A stretch of DNA of 35,841 nt from positions 1-35,841 of the forward strand of contig JQID01000059.1 of the NCBI GenBank assembly GCA_000770645.1, written 5' to 3'. Origin of the DNA: Desulfosporosinus sp. Tol-M. Lineage in GTDB: Bacteria > Bacillota > Desulfitobacteriia > Desulfitobacteriales > Desulfitobacteriaceae. The notes under the pieces were generated by a model. The model searched no databases, was not told the DNA's origin, and worked only from the letters and a program-made list of their open reading frames with translations. The translations under genes and the position numbers were made by a program. Every line of letters starts with the position of its first letter. Position 1 is the stretch's first letter. This document shows, piece by piece, positions 14,409 to 21,832 of this stretch.

Positions 14409-14918
14409 TTATAGTTGAACCGTCTTGGTGTCTTTTGCTTTCTTCACATATCGTTCAGCTATTTTGCGGAAAGACTCTATTTCCAGTTCGGTAAGTTCTC
14501 TGATGACTCTTGCGGGGATACCCATGAGCATAACCCGGGGTGGGTAGGTTTTATTTTCTGGGACAAGGGTCCCGGCAGCGATCGAGGTTTCCTCATTAAT
14601 TATTGCGCCATCGAGAACAATCGCGCCCATCCCAACAAGGGATCCTTGACCGATAGTACATCCATGGAGAATTGCCGCATGACCAATCGTTACGTAGTCT
14701 TGAATGATCACAGGCCGATGTTTGCTGGTATGGATCATTACCAAATCTTGAATATTAGTATTTCTTCCAATACTGATTTTTGCCCTATCGCCTCGAATGA
14801 CGGAGTTATACCAGACACTGGAGTTTTCACCGATCGTTACATCTCCGGTTATTTTACATCCATCTGCCAAATATACGCTTCCAGCTATTTCCGGTTTTTG
14901 AGATTGATGATTATCCAT
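14409..14918 (-). CDS. Gamma-carbonic anhydrase family protein (YrdA/PaaY-like)
   Basis: A 169-residue left-handed beta-helix protein built of hexapeptide repeats (VTIGEN, ISIGRN, VTIGHA, CTIGQG). His 63, His 80 and His 85 (MIHTSKH, IGHAAILHG) match the zinc or iron ligands that come from adjacent subunits in trimeric gamma-class carbonic anhydrases, and IRGD (about 41-44) is the conserved Arg-Asp. A C-terminal helix follows (LTELEIESFRKIAERYVKKA). Whether it hydrates CO2 or acts as an acyltransferase-like paralog is not certain. The ATG at 14918 has a GGAG site upstream. It runs convergent with the DUF89 gene. Confidence 0.9.
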   Translation of the reverse strand: MDNHQSQKPEIAGSVYLADGCKITGDVTIGENSSVWYNSVIRGDRAKISIGRNTNIQDLVMIHTSKHRPVIIQDYVTIGHAAILHGCTIGQGSLVGMGAIVLDGAIINEETSIAAGTLVPENKTYPPRVMLMGIPARVIRELTELEIESFRKIAERYVKKAKDTKTVQL

Positions 14919-15107
14919 GTTTTCTCCTCCACTAGGTCACCGCAAGTTACCCTTGATTTTGACATTCATTATACTGTGGGAGTCTAAGAAATGCTAGTTA
15001 GCGCTTGTAATGTTTTGAGAGAAGACGAGACAGGGGTTTAGTCGACATCAATACACTTAAATTCTTTGCTTTTCTCTACGCTTTAAAAATAAGAATAGAA
15101 TTTGCGA

Positions 15108-15133
15108 TACAAATATTACCAATAATATTTGTA
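15108..15133. promoter_or_regulatory. Perfect 11-bp inverted repeat upstream of spo0A
   Basis: TACAAATATTA (15108-15118) and TAATATTTGTA (15123-15133) flank CCAA. It lies about 160 bases before the spo0A start. It may be an operator or a weak hairpin. I do not recognise the factor. Confidence 0.4.
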
Positions 15134-15198
15134 AAACCTCTTCGGATAGGCTTTTTCAAAACATAACCACTTTTCGAAGTCACCTTATTTTTTAGGAT

Positions 15199-15223
15199 TT
15201 CGACATGTCCTTTAACATATAAT
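15199..15223 (+). promoter_or_regulatory. Candidate spo0A promoter with 0A box
   Basis: TTCGACA (15199-15205) is a perfect 0A box (TGTCGAA on the other strand). TATAAT (15218-15223), a perfect -10 hexamer, starts 12 bases downstream, so the box sits at the -35 region, as in Spo0A-activated promoters. A second near-match GTCGACA lies at 15041-15047. This suggests positive autoregulation. No clear sigma-H promoter is seen. Confidence 0.5.
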
Positions 15224-15296
15224 TACGACACCGGCAAAACAAGCGCATAAAAGAGATATTGTAAACCGGAATACTGTTAAGGCGGGATGTTGGGGA

Positions 15297-16094
15297 ATGG
15301 GTAAGAGAATTGAAGTTATTATCGCGGATGATAACCGTAATCTTTGTCAAATGTTACAGAATCACCTTCAAGGACAAGAAGAACTCAGCATAGTTGGCGT
15401 GGCTTATAACGGTTCAGAAGCCTGGGAGCTTATCCAAACCAAGGAACCGGATTTGATCATTCTAGACGCTGTGATGCCGAATATGGATGGATTATGCGTT
15501 TTGGAACGAATCAATGCTATGACAACTTTGACACGCCCTAAAATTATCATGCTGACGGCTTTTGGGCAGGAATCATTGATTAATCAAGCAATGATGCTAG
15601 GTGTGGACTACTTTATTTTAAAACCATTCGATCTGGATATACTCAATAAACGTATCAGCTCTTTAATGCAGGATATGTCGTCCTCCATTCCTACTCAGTT
15701 TTCTTCAGCTTCGCCGATCGTTAAAGCGACAGGAAACGGTGTCAATCTTAATGTTGAAGTGACCACGATGATGCACCAAATTGGGATTCCTGCCCATGTT
15801 AAAGGGTATCAATATATCCGGGATGCAATTTTGATGGTGGTGGAGGATGCCTCATTGTTAGGGGCGGTGACTAAAGAACTCTATCCTGGCATTGCGAAAA
15901 AATATAATACAGCACCCACTAGGGTAGAACGCGGAATTCGTCATGCAATAGAACTAGCGTGGGAACGCGGACAAACAGATACGCTGAAACGGATTTTCGG
16001 ATATTCTATGAATATTGAGCGCCAAAAACCCACGAACTCTGAATTCATAGCCCTTCTTGCCGATAAATTCAGAGTAATGGGTATGGTTAGCTAA
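15297..16094 (+). CDS. spo0A: Sporulation transcription factor Spo0A
   Basis: This response regulator of 265 residues is the master switch for entry into sporulation. The receiver domain (about 5-125) keeps the acidic pocket Asp 11 and Asp 12, the phosphoacceptor Asp 57 (LIILDAVMPNMDG), Thr 87 and Lys 109. A short Ser/Pro-rich linker follows. The C-terminal DNA-binding domain has GIPAHVKGYQYIRDAI, the recognition-helix region PTRVERGIRHAIELAWERG (about 217-235) and KPTNSEFIALLADK, all hallmarks of Spo0A. The ATG at 15297 follows GGCGGGA 9 bases upstream. It is not next to spoIVB as in many Bacilli and Clostridia, so either this organism separates them or this is an additional Spo0A copy. Confidence 0.93.
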   Translation: MGKRIEVIIADDNRNLCQMLQNHLQGQEELSIVGVAYNGSEAWELIQTKEPDLIILDAVMPNMDGLCVLERINAMTTLTRPKIIMLTAFGQESLINQAMMLGVDYFILKPFDLDILNKRISSLMQDMSSSIPTQFSSASPIVKATGNGVNLNVEVTTMMHQIGIPAHVKGYQYIRDAILMVVEDASLLGAVTKELYPGIAKKYNTAPTRVERGIRHAIELAWERGQTDTLKRIFGYSMNIERQKPTNSEFIALLADKFRVMGMVS

Positions 16095-16185
16095 ATCCGC
16101 TTGATTCTTCACATGTCTTAGAACGGTAACAAATATGTTTTGATAAATACAACGACCAGAAAAATATGAAGGGGTGTTCTATAAA

Positions 16186-16272
16186 ATGAAATTGATTATC
16201 CTCTTAGTTATTATCGGTATGATTCCTTCTTTATTAAGGACGTGGGTATCCATCGATCAATACTCAGATTAG
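16186..16272 (+). CDS. Putative 28-residue membrane peptide
   Basis: A very short frame with an AAGGGG ribosome site 11 bases upstream encodes MKLIILLVIIGMIPSLLRTW and eight polar residues. The N-terminal half is a single hydrophobic segment. It lies between spo0A and a hairpin. Single-pass peptides of this size are known in sporulating bacteria, but nothing here shows a function. Confidence 0.4.
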   Translation: MKLIILLVIIGMIPSLLRTWVSIDQYSD

Positions 16273-16297
16273 TTGAAGTTTATGATCCTCCTTACTT

Positions 16298-16320
16298 CCC
16301 CTCCTTGTGAGGGGATTTCT
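16298..16320. repeat. Dispersed 23-nt hairpin repeat, copy 2
   Basis: Identical in all 23 bases to 3856-3878: CCCCTC-CTTGT-GAGGGG followed by ATTTCT. Here it follows the short membrane peptide and could act as its terminator. Confidence 0.6.
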
Positions 16321-16462
16321 TATTGTTTAGGTTGTTTAGGCATACTTGAGCAAACAATCTGATTCCGGATTGTCTGTATATAGATAGGCCACCTTGCATA
16401 ATATGCTAGCAAGATGTTGTGCCTAGACCACCTTTAAAACTAAGTATAAGGGGGGAAGAATA

Positions 16463-16750
16463 TTGGATGATGCACCGCTCCGGATAATTATGCTCCGAGA
16501 TGCAGACCAATGTGCCATTAATGAATCACTTAAGAAAGAGAGGAGCGAATTAACTATCAAAGAGCTCGAAAATGAATACGAGGATTGGGTTAACTTATGT
16601 GAAAAAACTCCAGAAGTGTCTCTCAAGGGTCTTCAAAATGAGTTACCTTGTGTTCAGGGTGGATTAGAACAATTAATAGGATGCCCAAATAGGATTATAG
16701 CTCATGTAGACAGAGGGTACATGTCGTTTTTCCCTTTTCATCCCAAATAA
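16463..16750 (+). CDS. Hypothetical acidic protein
   Basis: A 95-residue acidic protein that I do not recognise. It starts with a TTG at 16463, preceded by AAGGGGGGAAG, an unusually strong ribosome site. The middle has charged helical sequence (SLKKERSELTIKELENEY) and the C-terminal half has two cysteines (NELPCVQG, IGCPN) and an aromatic tail FFPFHPK. No membrane segment. A terminator follows directly, so it is an independent unit at the left edge of the eroded accessory island. Confidence 0.55.
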   Translation: MDDAPLRIIMLRDADQCAINESLKKERSELTIKELENEYEDWVNLCEKTPEVSLKGLQNELPCVQGGLEQLIGCPNRIIAHVDRGYMSFFPFHPK

Positions 16751-16752
16751 CA

Positions 16753-16780
16753 ATGCCGCCTGATTAAAGTCGAGCGGCAT
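16753..16780 (+). terminator. Terminator of the acidic hypothetical gene
   Basis: ATGCCGC (16753-16759) and GCGGCAT (16774-16780) form a 7-bp stem, followed by TTATG, directly after the stop codon. Confidence 0.6.
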
Positions 16781-16913
16781 TTATGTTAAGGGAAGTATGA
16801 CTGAGGTTGTCACACTCCTAAGCTTGGTTACATATCCTATGAGTGAAATTAGTCTCAAGGAGCGTGGATATCATGCCCGGTAAGTAATTGATACAGTAAC
16901 TGAAACTGAGACC

Positions 16914-17215
16914 ATGAGCGGACGTACACCGCATGTAATCGCGGCTGAAATTAACATAATCAAATACCAGGCTGAAAGAATCTACCCTGCCGCTACCGTC
17001 AAGATCGGCAGGTGGCTAACGGAGGCCAACCGAACAACTTACCCCCTCAGATTCGGATTCGAATCCGAATTAAATTACAGCCAGGCGGTGCTTTTTTTAG
17101 ATATCCCGAAGGAAGAACCGTTGATGCTTCCGACAGCAACTCAGATTACGCACCAGTGCGCAATCTGACATACTCCCAGGCAGTGATCCTCTTGATTTCT
17201 GCCTGTGCTTTTTAG
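16914..17215 (+). pseudogene. DUF3102 protein remnant with duplicated motif
   Basis: The frame from 16914 encodes GRTPHVIAAEINIIKYQAER, then VKIGRWLTEA, matching the N-terminus of DUF3102 proteins (usually phage- or plasmid-associated, IGRRLxEAK). The family segment HGEW that should follow is missing. After a perfect palindrome at 17051-17070 the frame continues with LNYSQAVLFLDIPKEEP. A second related segment, DYAPVRNLTYSQAVILL, appears in another frame just downstream (about 17135-17214). Both match the same YxQAVxLL motif, so the motif is present twice. Frame changes, the missing core and a truncated end show a broken gene. It probably came with an integrated mobile element. Confidence 0.6.
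17051..17070. repeat. Perfect 20-bp palindrome at a deletion junction
   Basis: ATTCGGATTC is followed directly by its exact complement GAATCCGAAT with no spacer. It lies where the DUF3102 sequence loses its core, so it may mark the recombination point. Confidence 0.6.
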
Positions 17216-17251
17216 TTTGATGCTTAGGACCCGATAGAGTAGAGCATTTTT

Positions 17252-17447
17252 AGTCCGTTGTACTGAGGCTGAAAAGGCACATCGCGGCTATATCCTGGAT
17301 AAAGAACTGGGCGAGGATGAACTGCTTTATCGAAACCAGGATGACTATATCAGTAAATACAGAACCGTTCTCGAAAACTTTGAGGCCGTAAAAATAGCTA
17401 TTACGGCAACACCCGCTCTCCATACGACCCAAATCTTTGGCAAGCCC
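17252..17447 (+). pseudogene. hsdR: Fragment of type I restriction subunit HsdR
   Basis: About 62 residues of the helicase motor remain, from TEAEKAHRGYILDKELGEDE through DDYISKYRTVLENF to VKIAITATPALHTTQIFGKP. The TATPALHT piece is helicase motif III of HsdR. HsdR is normally about 800-1,100 residues long, so almost the entire gene is gone. The frame runs without a stop into an HsdM fragment (17454 onward), so a large deletion fused the two genes in frame. Confidence 0.75.
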
Positions 17448-17453
17448 CTTTCC

Positions 17454-18133
17454 AATGTTGGCAAGATCATAAAAGGCTTTGACGTAGTGATTACCAATCC
17501 GCCCTTCGGAACGAAAAAGGAGGGGAGCGGACTACTCGTGATGACTTTGTTATAAAACATCCAACAAACAATTAATATCGTTCGCTTAGACAGAACGGAA
17601 AGTCAAGGGCTGGGGTTGTCTTGCCAGATAATGTGCTTTTTGCCGATGGTGATGGGGCTAATATTCGTGCAGACTTGATGGAGAAATGTAATCTACACAC
17701 TGTTTTGAGATTACCGACCGGGATTTTTTATGCCCAGGGCGTTAAAACCATTGTGCTGTTTTTCACCCGTGGTACAACGGATAAAGGCAACACAAAAGAA
17801 GTCTGGTTTTATGATCTGCGTACCAATATGCAGAGCTTTGGCAAGACCACCCCACTAAAGCAGGAGCATTTTGAGGACTTTTTCAAAGCCTATACCGCAG
17901 AAGACAGAAAGGCAGTAAATGACGAGCGTTTCTCTGTCTTCACCAGGAAGCAGATAAAAGAGAAAAACGACAGCCTGGATTTAGGTTTAATCAGGGATGA
18001 CAGCATTTTGGATTATGACGATTTGCAGGACCCGATAGAGAGTGGGGAAGCAGTTGTCGCTCAGTTTGAAGAAGCAGTTGATTTAATCTTGTGTGTAGTA
18101 AAAGAGCTGAAAAGCTTAAGTGGTAATAAATGA
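17454..18133 (+). pseudogene. hsdM: Fragment of type I DNA methyltransferase HsdM
   Basis: The remnant starts with GFDVVITNPPFGTKKEG, containing the NPPF catalytic motif of N6-adenine methyltransferases, then breaks frame. The frame stops at 17553, and two or three shifts follow between 17520 and 17620 (RTTRDDFVIK, SNKQLN in other frames). From a TTG at 17621 a clean 170-codon frame continues with LPDNVLFADG, LRLPTGIFYAQGVKT and WFYDLRTNMQSFGKTTPL to the end of HsdM. The N-terminal half with the SAM motif I is missing. Loss of function is certain. Confidence 0.8.
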
Positions 18134-18240
18134 TGGCAAAGAAAGAGAAGTTATCACTTGAGGAATTGTTGGAACAGGTACTTGTAAAAGATAGGGATAA
18201 GACGTATGCAGTGCCGTCCAATTGGGTGTGGACTAGCTAG
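18133..18240 (+). pseudogene. hsdS: N-terminal stub of specificity subunit HsdS
   Basis: MAKKEKLSLEELLEQVLVKD and then YAVPSNWVW, 35 residues in total, match the first residues of HsdS subunits before the first target-recognition domain. A stop at 18238-18240 ends it. An upstream ATG (18130) overlaps the HsdM stop in an ATGA, the classical hsdM-hsdS coupling. About 90 percent of hsdS is missing. Confidence 0.75.
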
Positions 18241-18273
18241 GCGACAAAATAGTATTAAGGACGCCGTGGGTTC

Positions 18274-18318
18274 TTTTCAATTACAGATATATAGGTTATA
18301 CTGTAATTACAGTATAAC
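18274..18318 (+). promoter_or_regulatory. Toxin-antitoxin promoter with 24-bp palindromic operator
   Basis: GTTATACTGTAA (18295-18306) is followed by its exact complement TTACAGTATAAC (18307-18318), a perfect 24-bp palindrome. Its left half holds a -10 TATACT (18297-18302), and TTTTCA (18274-18279) lies 17 bases upstream as a -35. The antitoxin ATG is at 18342. This is the expected architecture for autorepression by the antitoxin. Confidence 0.7.
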
Positions 18319-18341
18319 TGACAATCAGGAGGCCGAAGGAA

Positions 18342-18650
18342 ATGGCTATTGTTCAACAAGTACAAAAACGTATGCTTATTAGCTTGGCGCAAATAGCTAA
18401 AGATGTAAATCTACATGAGGGGGATCATGTTGTAATTGAAAAAATGGACGGAGGAATCTTTTTAAGGCCGGTTGATTGGGTTGATAAAAACCAGAAATAC
18501 ATTTGGACTGAAGAATGGCAAGGGAAGCTACTGCGAAGCCAACAGGATTTAGAAAAGGGAGACTATCAAACATTTGAGAACATGGAGGATGCTGTAAAAG
18601 ACTTGGAGGAGCTTGCTAATGCCAGTCGTAATAAAGACAAAGAGCTTTGA
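18342..18650 (+). CDS. AbrB/MazE/SpoVT-type antitoxin
   Basis: A 102-residue protein. The N-terminal 45 residues form a swapped-hairpin AbrB-like DNA-binding domain (RMLISLAQIAKDVNLHEGDHVVIEKMDGGIFLRPV). The C-terminal half is charged and helical (WTEEWQGKLLRSQQDLEKGD, EDAVKDLEELAN) and is the likely toxin-neutralising tail. The ATG has a GGAGG about 10 bases upstream. The toxin gene starts inside its 3' end (overlap of 32 bases), so the two are translationally coupled. It sits downstream of the palindromic operator and probably represses its own operon. Confidence 0.85.
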   Translation: MAIVQQVQKRMLISLAQIAKDVNLHEGDHVVIEKMDGGIFLRPVDWVDKNQKYIWTEEWQGKLLRSQQDLEKGDYQTFENMEDAVKDLEELANASRNKDKEL

Positions 18651-18876
18651 TGAGAATTTTTTACAGCTCTCTTCGGAAGAGCAAAAGCAGACAATAAAAG
18701 CACTTCGATTTCTCGCTGAAAATCCAAGACATCCTTCCTTGCAAACCCATAAAGTTGAAGGGACGGTATTTATCGAAGCATACGCAAGTATGGATATTCG
18801 GATTATCTTTGAAAGAACGAGCGATACGATCGTTTTACGTACAGTCGGGCACCATAACATATTAAAAGACTTTTAA
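18619..18876 (+). CDS. RelE/ParE-superfamily toxin
   Basis: A small basic toxin of 85 residues with the RelE-like fold: N-terminal helices (KTKSFDENFLQLSSEEQKQT), a beta-sheet with PSLQTHKVEGTVFIEAYASM, and the end RIIFERTSDTIVLRTVGHHN. In the RelE superfamily the basic face cuts mRNA at the ribosome or, in ParE members, poisons gyrase. The pairing with an AbrB-type antitoxin favours an mRNA interferase but does not prove it. I use the ATG at 18619 behind GGAGGA (18605-18610) over the in-frame TTG at 18613. Confidence 0.85.
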   Translation: MPVVIKTKSFDENFLQLSSEEQKQTIKALRFLAENPRHPSLQTHKVEGTVFIEAYASMDIRIIFERTSDTIVLRTVGHHNILKDF

Positions 18877-18882
18877 TACTCG

Positions 18883-18914
18883 GTGTAACGGTTCGCTACC
18901 GCTCACCGTTACAC
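18883..18914 (+). terminator. Hairpin after the toxin-antitoxin operon
   Basis: GTGTAACGGT (18883-18892) and ACCGTTACAC (18905-18914) form a perfect 10-bp stem just after the toxin stop. No strong T-run follows, so it is a probable but not classical terminator. It also separates the convergent coiled-coil gene. Confidence 0.5.
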
Positions 18915-18926
18915 GACAGGTTCCAT

Positions 18927-19145
18927 TTAGCTGATTTTTAAGATTTCCTCAATTTTGCGAACTCTGTTTTGGAGTTTTTCAACATCTATGTCTAACCCCT
19001 TATGCTGGTAATCTTTAATTTCTTTTATGTCTTTAGCCATAGCTTTCTGTATTTTTTCGATTCTTAATTGACTATTTACTAATTGTGAAACACTGTTTAC
19101 CAGATTTTTATTTTCCTCTAAGATTTGTTTTAGTATCTCTTCCAT
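18927..19145 (-). CDS. Small coiled-coil protein
   Basis: A 72-residue highly charged protein, almost entirely predicted helix, with heptad-like hydrophobics (ILKQILEENKNLVNSVSQLV, EKLQNRVRKIEEILKI). It has no membrane segment or cysteine. Such proteins are frequently found scattered in Clostridia genomes and their role is not known to me. A GGAGG ribosome site precedes the ATG at 19145. It is convergent with the toxin gene. Confidence 0.65.
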   Translation of the reverse strand: MEEILKQILEENKNLVNSVSQLVNSQLRIEKIQKAMAKDIKEIKDYQHKGLDIDVEKLQNRVRKIEEILKIS

Positions 19146-19421
19146 TTTCTCAACCTCCGTAAAATGTTAGTGGTTTAATTATATCACATAACATCAAAAA
19201 TGGATTAAGGGTGCACAAGTAGAGAGTTTGATTAAGAGCAGTCTTTATGTCACAGACTGTACTAAATAGACTGATAAGTATACTGAAATTTTGTTGAGGT
19301 GAAAAAGAAGGTAAAAGTCAATTACCTGCATTAGGTCTACTTTACATAATATCTATTATAGGACCCAATATGAAGAAGCATCAAGCTAATTTCTCAGAGG
19401 TTATTGTAATTATCGGTGTGT

Positions 19422-21098
19422 TCAACCGCACAGATCGATAAGTTTTGCTCGATTCCGGCCGTCTTCTTTTGCCTGGTAGAGAGCTTGATCAGCAGCATTA
19501 ATCAGTGCCACGGACGAGAAATTTGGTTCAGGGTATATAGTAGCAACCCCAAGGCTAATTGTAATGTAATTACTTGTTAAAGAACCGCAATGATCAATGC
19601 CTAAGCTTTCAATTCTCGCCCGAAGCCTTTCGGCAACTCTGGCAGCGCCGTCTATCCCAGTACTTGGTAAGATAACAGCAAATTCCTCACCACCGTATCG
19701 AGCAACAATGTCAGTAGGCCTTTTTAATGTACGCTGTAAAGTATTCGCTACTTTGATTAGACATTTATCTCCTGCCAGATGGCCATAGGTATCGTTATAT
19801 GTCTTAAAATAATCAATATCACACATAATCAGGGTTAACGGTGTACCACTTCGCACGGCCTGTTTCAGTTCCTTCTCCAGATTCTTGTCAAAATATCGTC
19901 GGTTAGCAATACCCGTTAAACCATCCAAGAAAGATAGACGGCGTAACTCTTTTTCTATCTTCTTACGTACAGTGATATCGTGAACGACTGAAAGCAGGCG
20001 ACAGCAGTCATTTAAAAAGATCCGTTTAAAGGTTACCTCAACCCAGAAAGGCTTCCCGGTATTTTTTTTTGCTAACCATTCAAAAATCTGCGGTTTAACT
20101 TGAACAGCCTTCTTCATATATTTTTTCGCATGTTCATTATCATATGGTGGTTCACCAAGACTTATTTCCCCAATACTGAGTTGTTTGATCTCCTCTTGGG
20201 AATAGCCAAACATTTCACACGTTTTATTATTCACATCTAGAATTTTGCCGGACCCAATATCTAGAATAAAGATAGCATCAGAAACTGAATTGAAAATTGT
20301 ACGATAATTTGCCTCTGAAATTTTGATTATCTCTTCAGCATGTTTGCGGTCGGTAATATCTCGGATGACGTTTAAAAGCACATTGCCATTACCCATTAAT
20401 GTTCCTTGTGAACTTACTTCTACGGGAAAAGTGCTGCCATTTTTGCGGCGATGGATAGTTTCAAACAAAATACCTTTCTGGGCTGCCTGTTCTATCTGCT
20501 CTTTCACTATGGAAACGGTTTCAAGAGCTCGCAGGTCATAGATACTAAGAGAAGTCAATTCTTCGCGAGTGTATCCATAGGCTTGGAGTGCAGCGTCGTT
20601 ACCTTCAATAATGTGTCCGTCGCAGTGGACGAACAAAAAAATATCCCTGGCATATTTAAAGAGAATTTGATACCTTTGAAGTCCCTCTTCCGCCCGCTTT
20701 AGATATGTAATATCCATTAAAGATACTACACACCTTCTTGTTCCGGTAAACATTGTTACATTAATTAGGACATTCCTAACATTTCCATGCCTATTTATGA
20801 AACGGCTCTCATATTTGTTGGGAGCCGCATTCGGGTCATTAAAACGCGCTTGTTTATATTCCAGCATTATCTTTAAATCATCTTCGAAAAAAAATTTCGT
20901 CCAGCTTAACTTGTTTTCAACCTCGTCTTTTGAATAACCGGAGAGTTTTCTAAATTCCGTATTTATCATGGATATCGTCGTGTCGTCTTCAACTATTATC
21001 ATTGCGGTTCCAGTTGTTTCAAAGATACTCTGGTATATTTCTTCCGAAGCCTGTAACTTGGCTGCAGTTTGCTGAAGATCCGTAATAATCGTTTTCAT
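19422..21098 (-). CDS. PAS-PAS-PAS-GGDEF diguanylate cyclase
   Basis: A 558-residue cytosolic sensor that probably makes cyclic di-GMP. Three PAS domains are visible: about 15-130 ([20 protein letters not shown]), 140-255 ([20 protein letters not shown]) and 265-385 ([20 protein letters not shown]), with PAC-like ends. The GGDEF domain (about 388-555) carries [29 protein letters not shown] and the active-site GGEEF. An RxxD inhibitory site (RPTD) lies five residues before GGEEF, so product inhibition is expected. There is no membrane segment. It appears monocistronic. Confidence 0.92.
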   Translation of the reverse strand: MKTIITDLQQTAAKLQASEEIYQSIFETTGTAMIIVEDDTTISMINTEFRKLSGYSKDEVENKLSWTKFFFEDDLKIMLEYKQARFNDPNAAPNKYESRFINRHGNVRNVLINVTMFTGTRRCVVSLMDITYLKRAEEGLQRYQILFKYARDIFLFVHCDGHIIEGNDAALQAYGYTREELTSLSIYDLRALETVSIVKEQIEQAAQKGILFETIHRRKNGSTFPVEVSSQGTLMGNGNVLLNVIRDITDRKHAEEIIKISEANYRTIFNSVSDAIFILDIGSGKILDVNNKTCEMFGYSQEEIKQLSIGEISLGEPPYDNEHAKKYMKKAVQVKPQIFEWLAKKNTGKPFWVEVTFKRIFLNDCCRLLSVVHDITVRKKIEKELRRLSFLDGLTGIANRRYFDKNLEKELKQAVRSGTPLTLIMCDIDYFKTYNDTYGHLAGDKCLIKVANTLQRTLKRPTDIVARYGGEEFAVILPSTGIDGAARVAERLRARIESLGIDHCGSLTSNYITISLGVATIYPEPNFSSVALINAADQALYQAKEDGRNRAKLIDLCG

Positions 21099-21394
21099 AT
21101 TCTAAAATGCACTCCTTTCTTTATTAAGAGAATAAGAGCTCTCCCAACAGATGCTAATTGATAGTTGAAATGAGTTTCTCTTATAAGAAAAATTAGCGCT
21201 ATTTGTATTATTCGCGAAAATATTATAATTACCTGCAAAAGATTTTTAAAATTTTTGTACCGTTTTATATGGATAATTTACCAGAAGATGACCAAATTTA
21301 TGTACTACGACATACTCCAAACGTTCCTGGGCTTTTTTCAGACAATACTAAAATTCGGTGCTTCTGTACAACAAATGCAAACTACTACGAAGGT

Positions 21395-21811
21395 TCATTC
21401 GCCAATGATCTTGACCAGTACACGTTTTCGGCGGCCACCGTCGAATTCTCCATAAAATATCTGCTCCCAAGGGCCAAAGTCCAGTTTCCCTTGTGTAACC
21501 GCAACCACTACTTCACGGCCCATAATCGTACGTTTTAGATGGGCATCTGCGTTGTCCTCGTAACCGTTGTGCCGATAACGGTCGTAAGGCTTTTCAGGAG
21601 CAAGGTCTTCCAACCATATTTCGAAGTCTTGGTGCAGCCCGCTTTCATCATCGTTAATGAAGACACTGGCTGTGATATGCATGGCATTGCAAAGCAGCAG
21701 TCCTTCCCGGATATTACTTTCCTCTAGGCAATTATGTATTTGGGGCGTGATATTGATATATTCTCGCCGCCTTTTCGTTTCAAACCAAAGTTCTTTTCGA
21801 TAATGTTTCAT
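21395..21811 (-). CDS. YjbQ/UPF0047 family protein, second copy
   Basis: This UPF0047 protein of 138 residues is distinct from the yjbQ product at 13061-13450. It shares [20 protein letters not shown] (equivalent to [15 protein letters not shown]) and the ending [22 protein letters not shown], with the metal-site His residues kept. An in-frame TTG at 21817 is possible, but the ATG at 21811 has GGAGG 9 bases upstream. The stop region overlaps a non-coding AT-rich stretch towards the diguanylate cyclase. Biochemical role is unknown. Confidence 0.85.
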   Translation of the reverse strand: MKHYRKELWFETKRRREYINITPQIHNCLEESNIREGLLLCNAMHITASVFINDDESGLHQDFEIWLEDLAPEKPYDRYRHNGYEDNADAHLKRTIMGREVVVAVTQGKLDFGPWEQIFYGEFDGGRRKRVLVKIIGE

Positions 21812-21832
21812 TAACAATTACCTCCCGCATAT

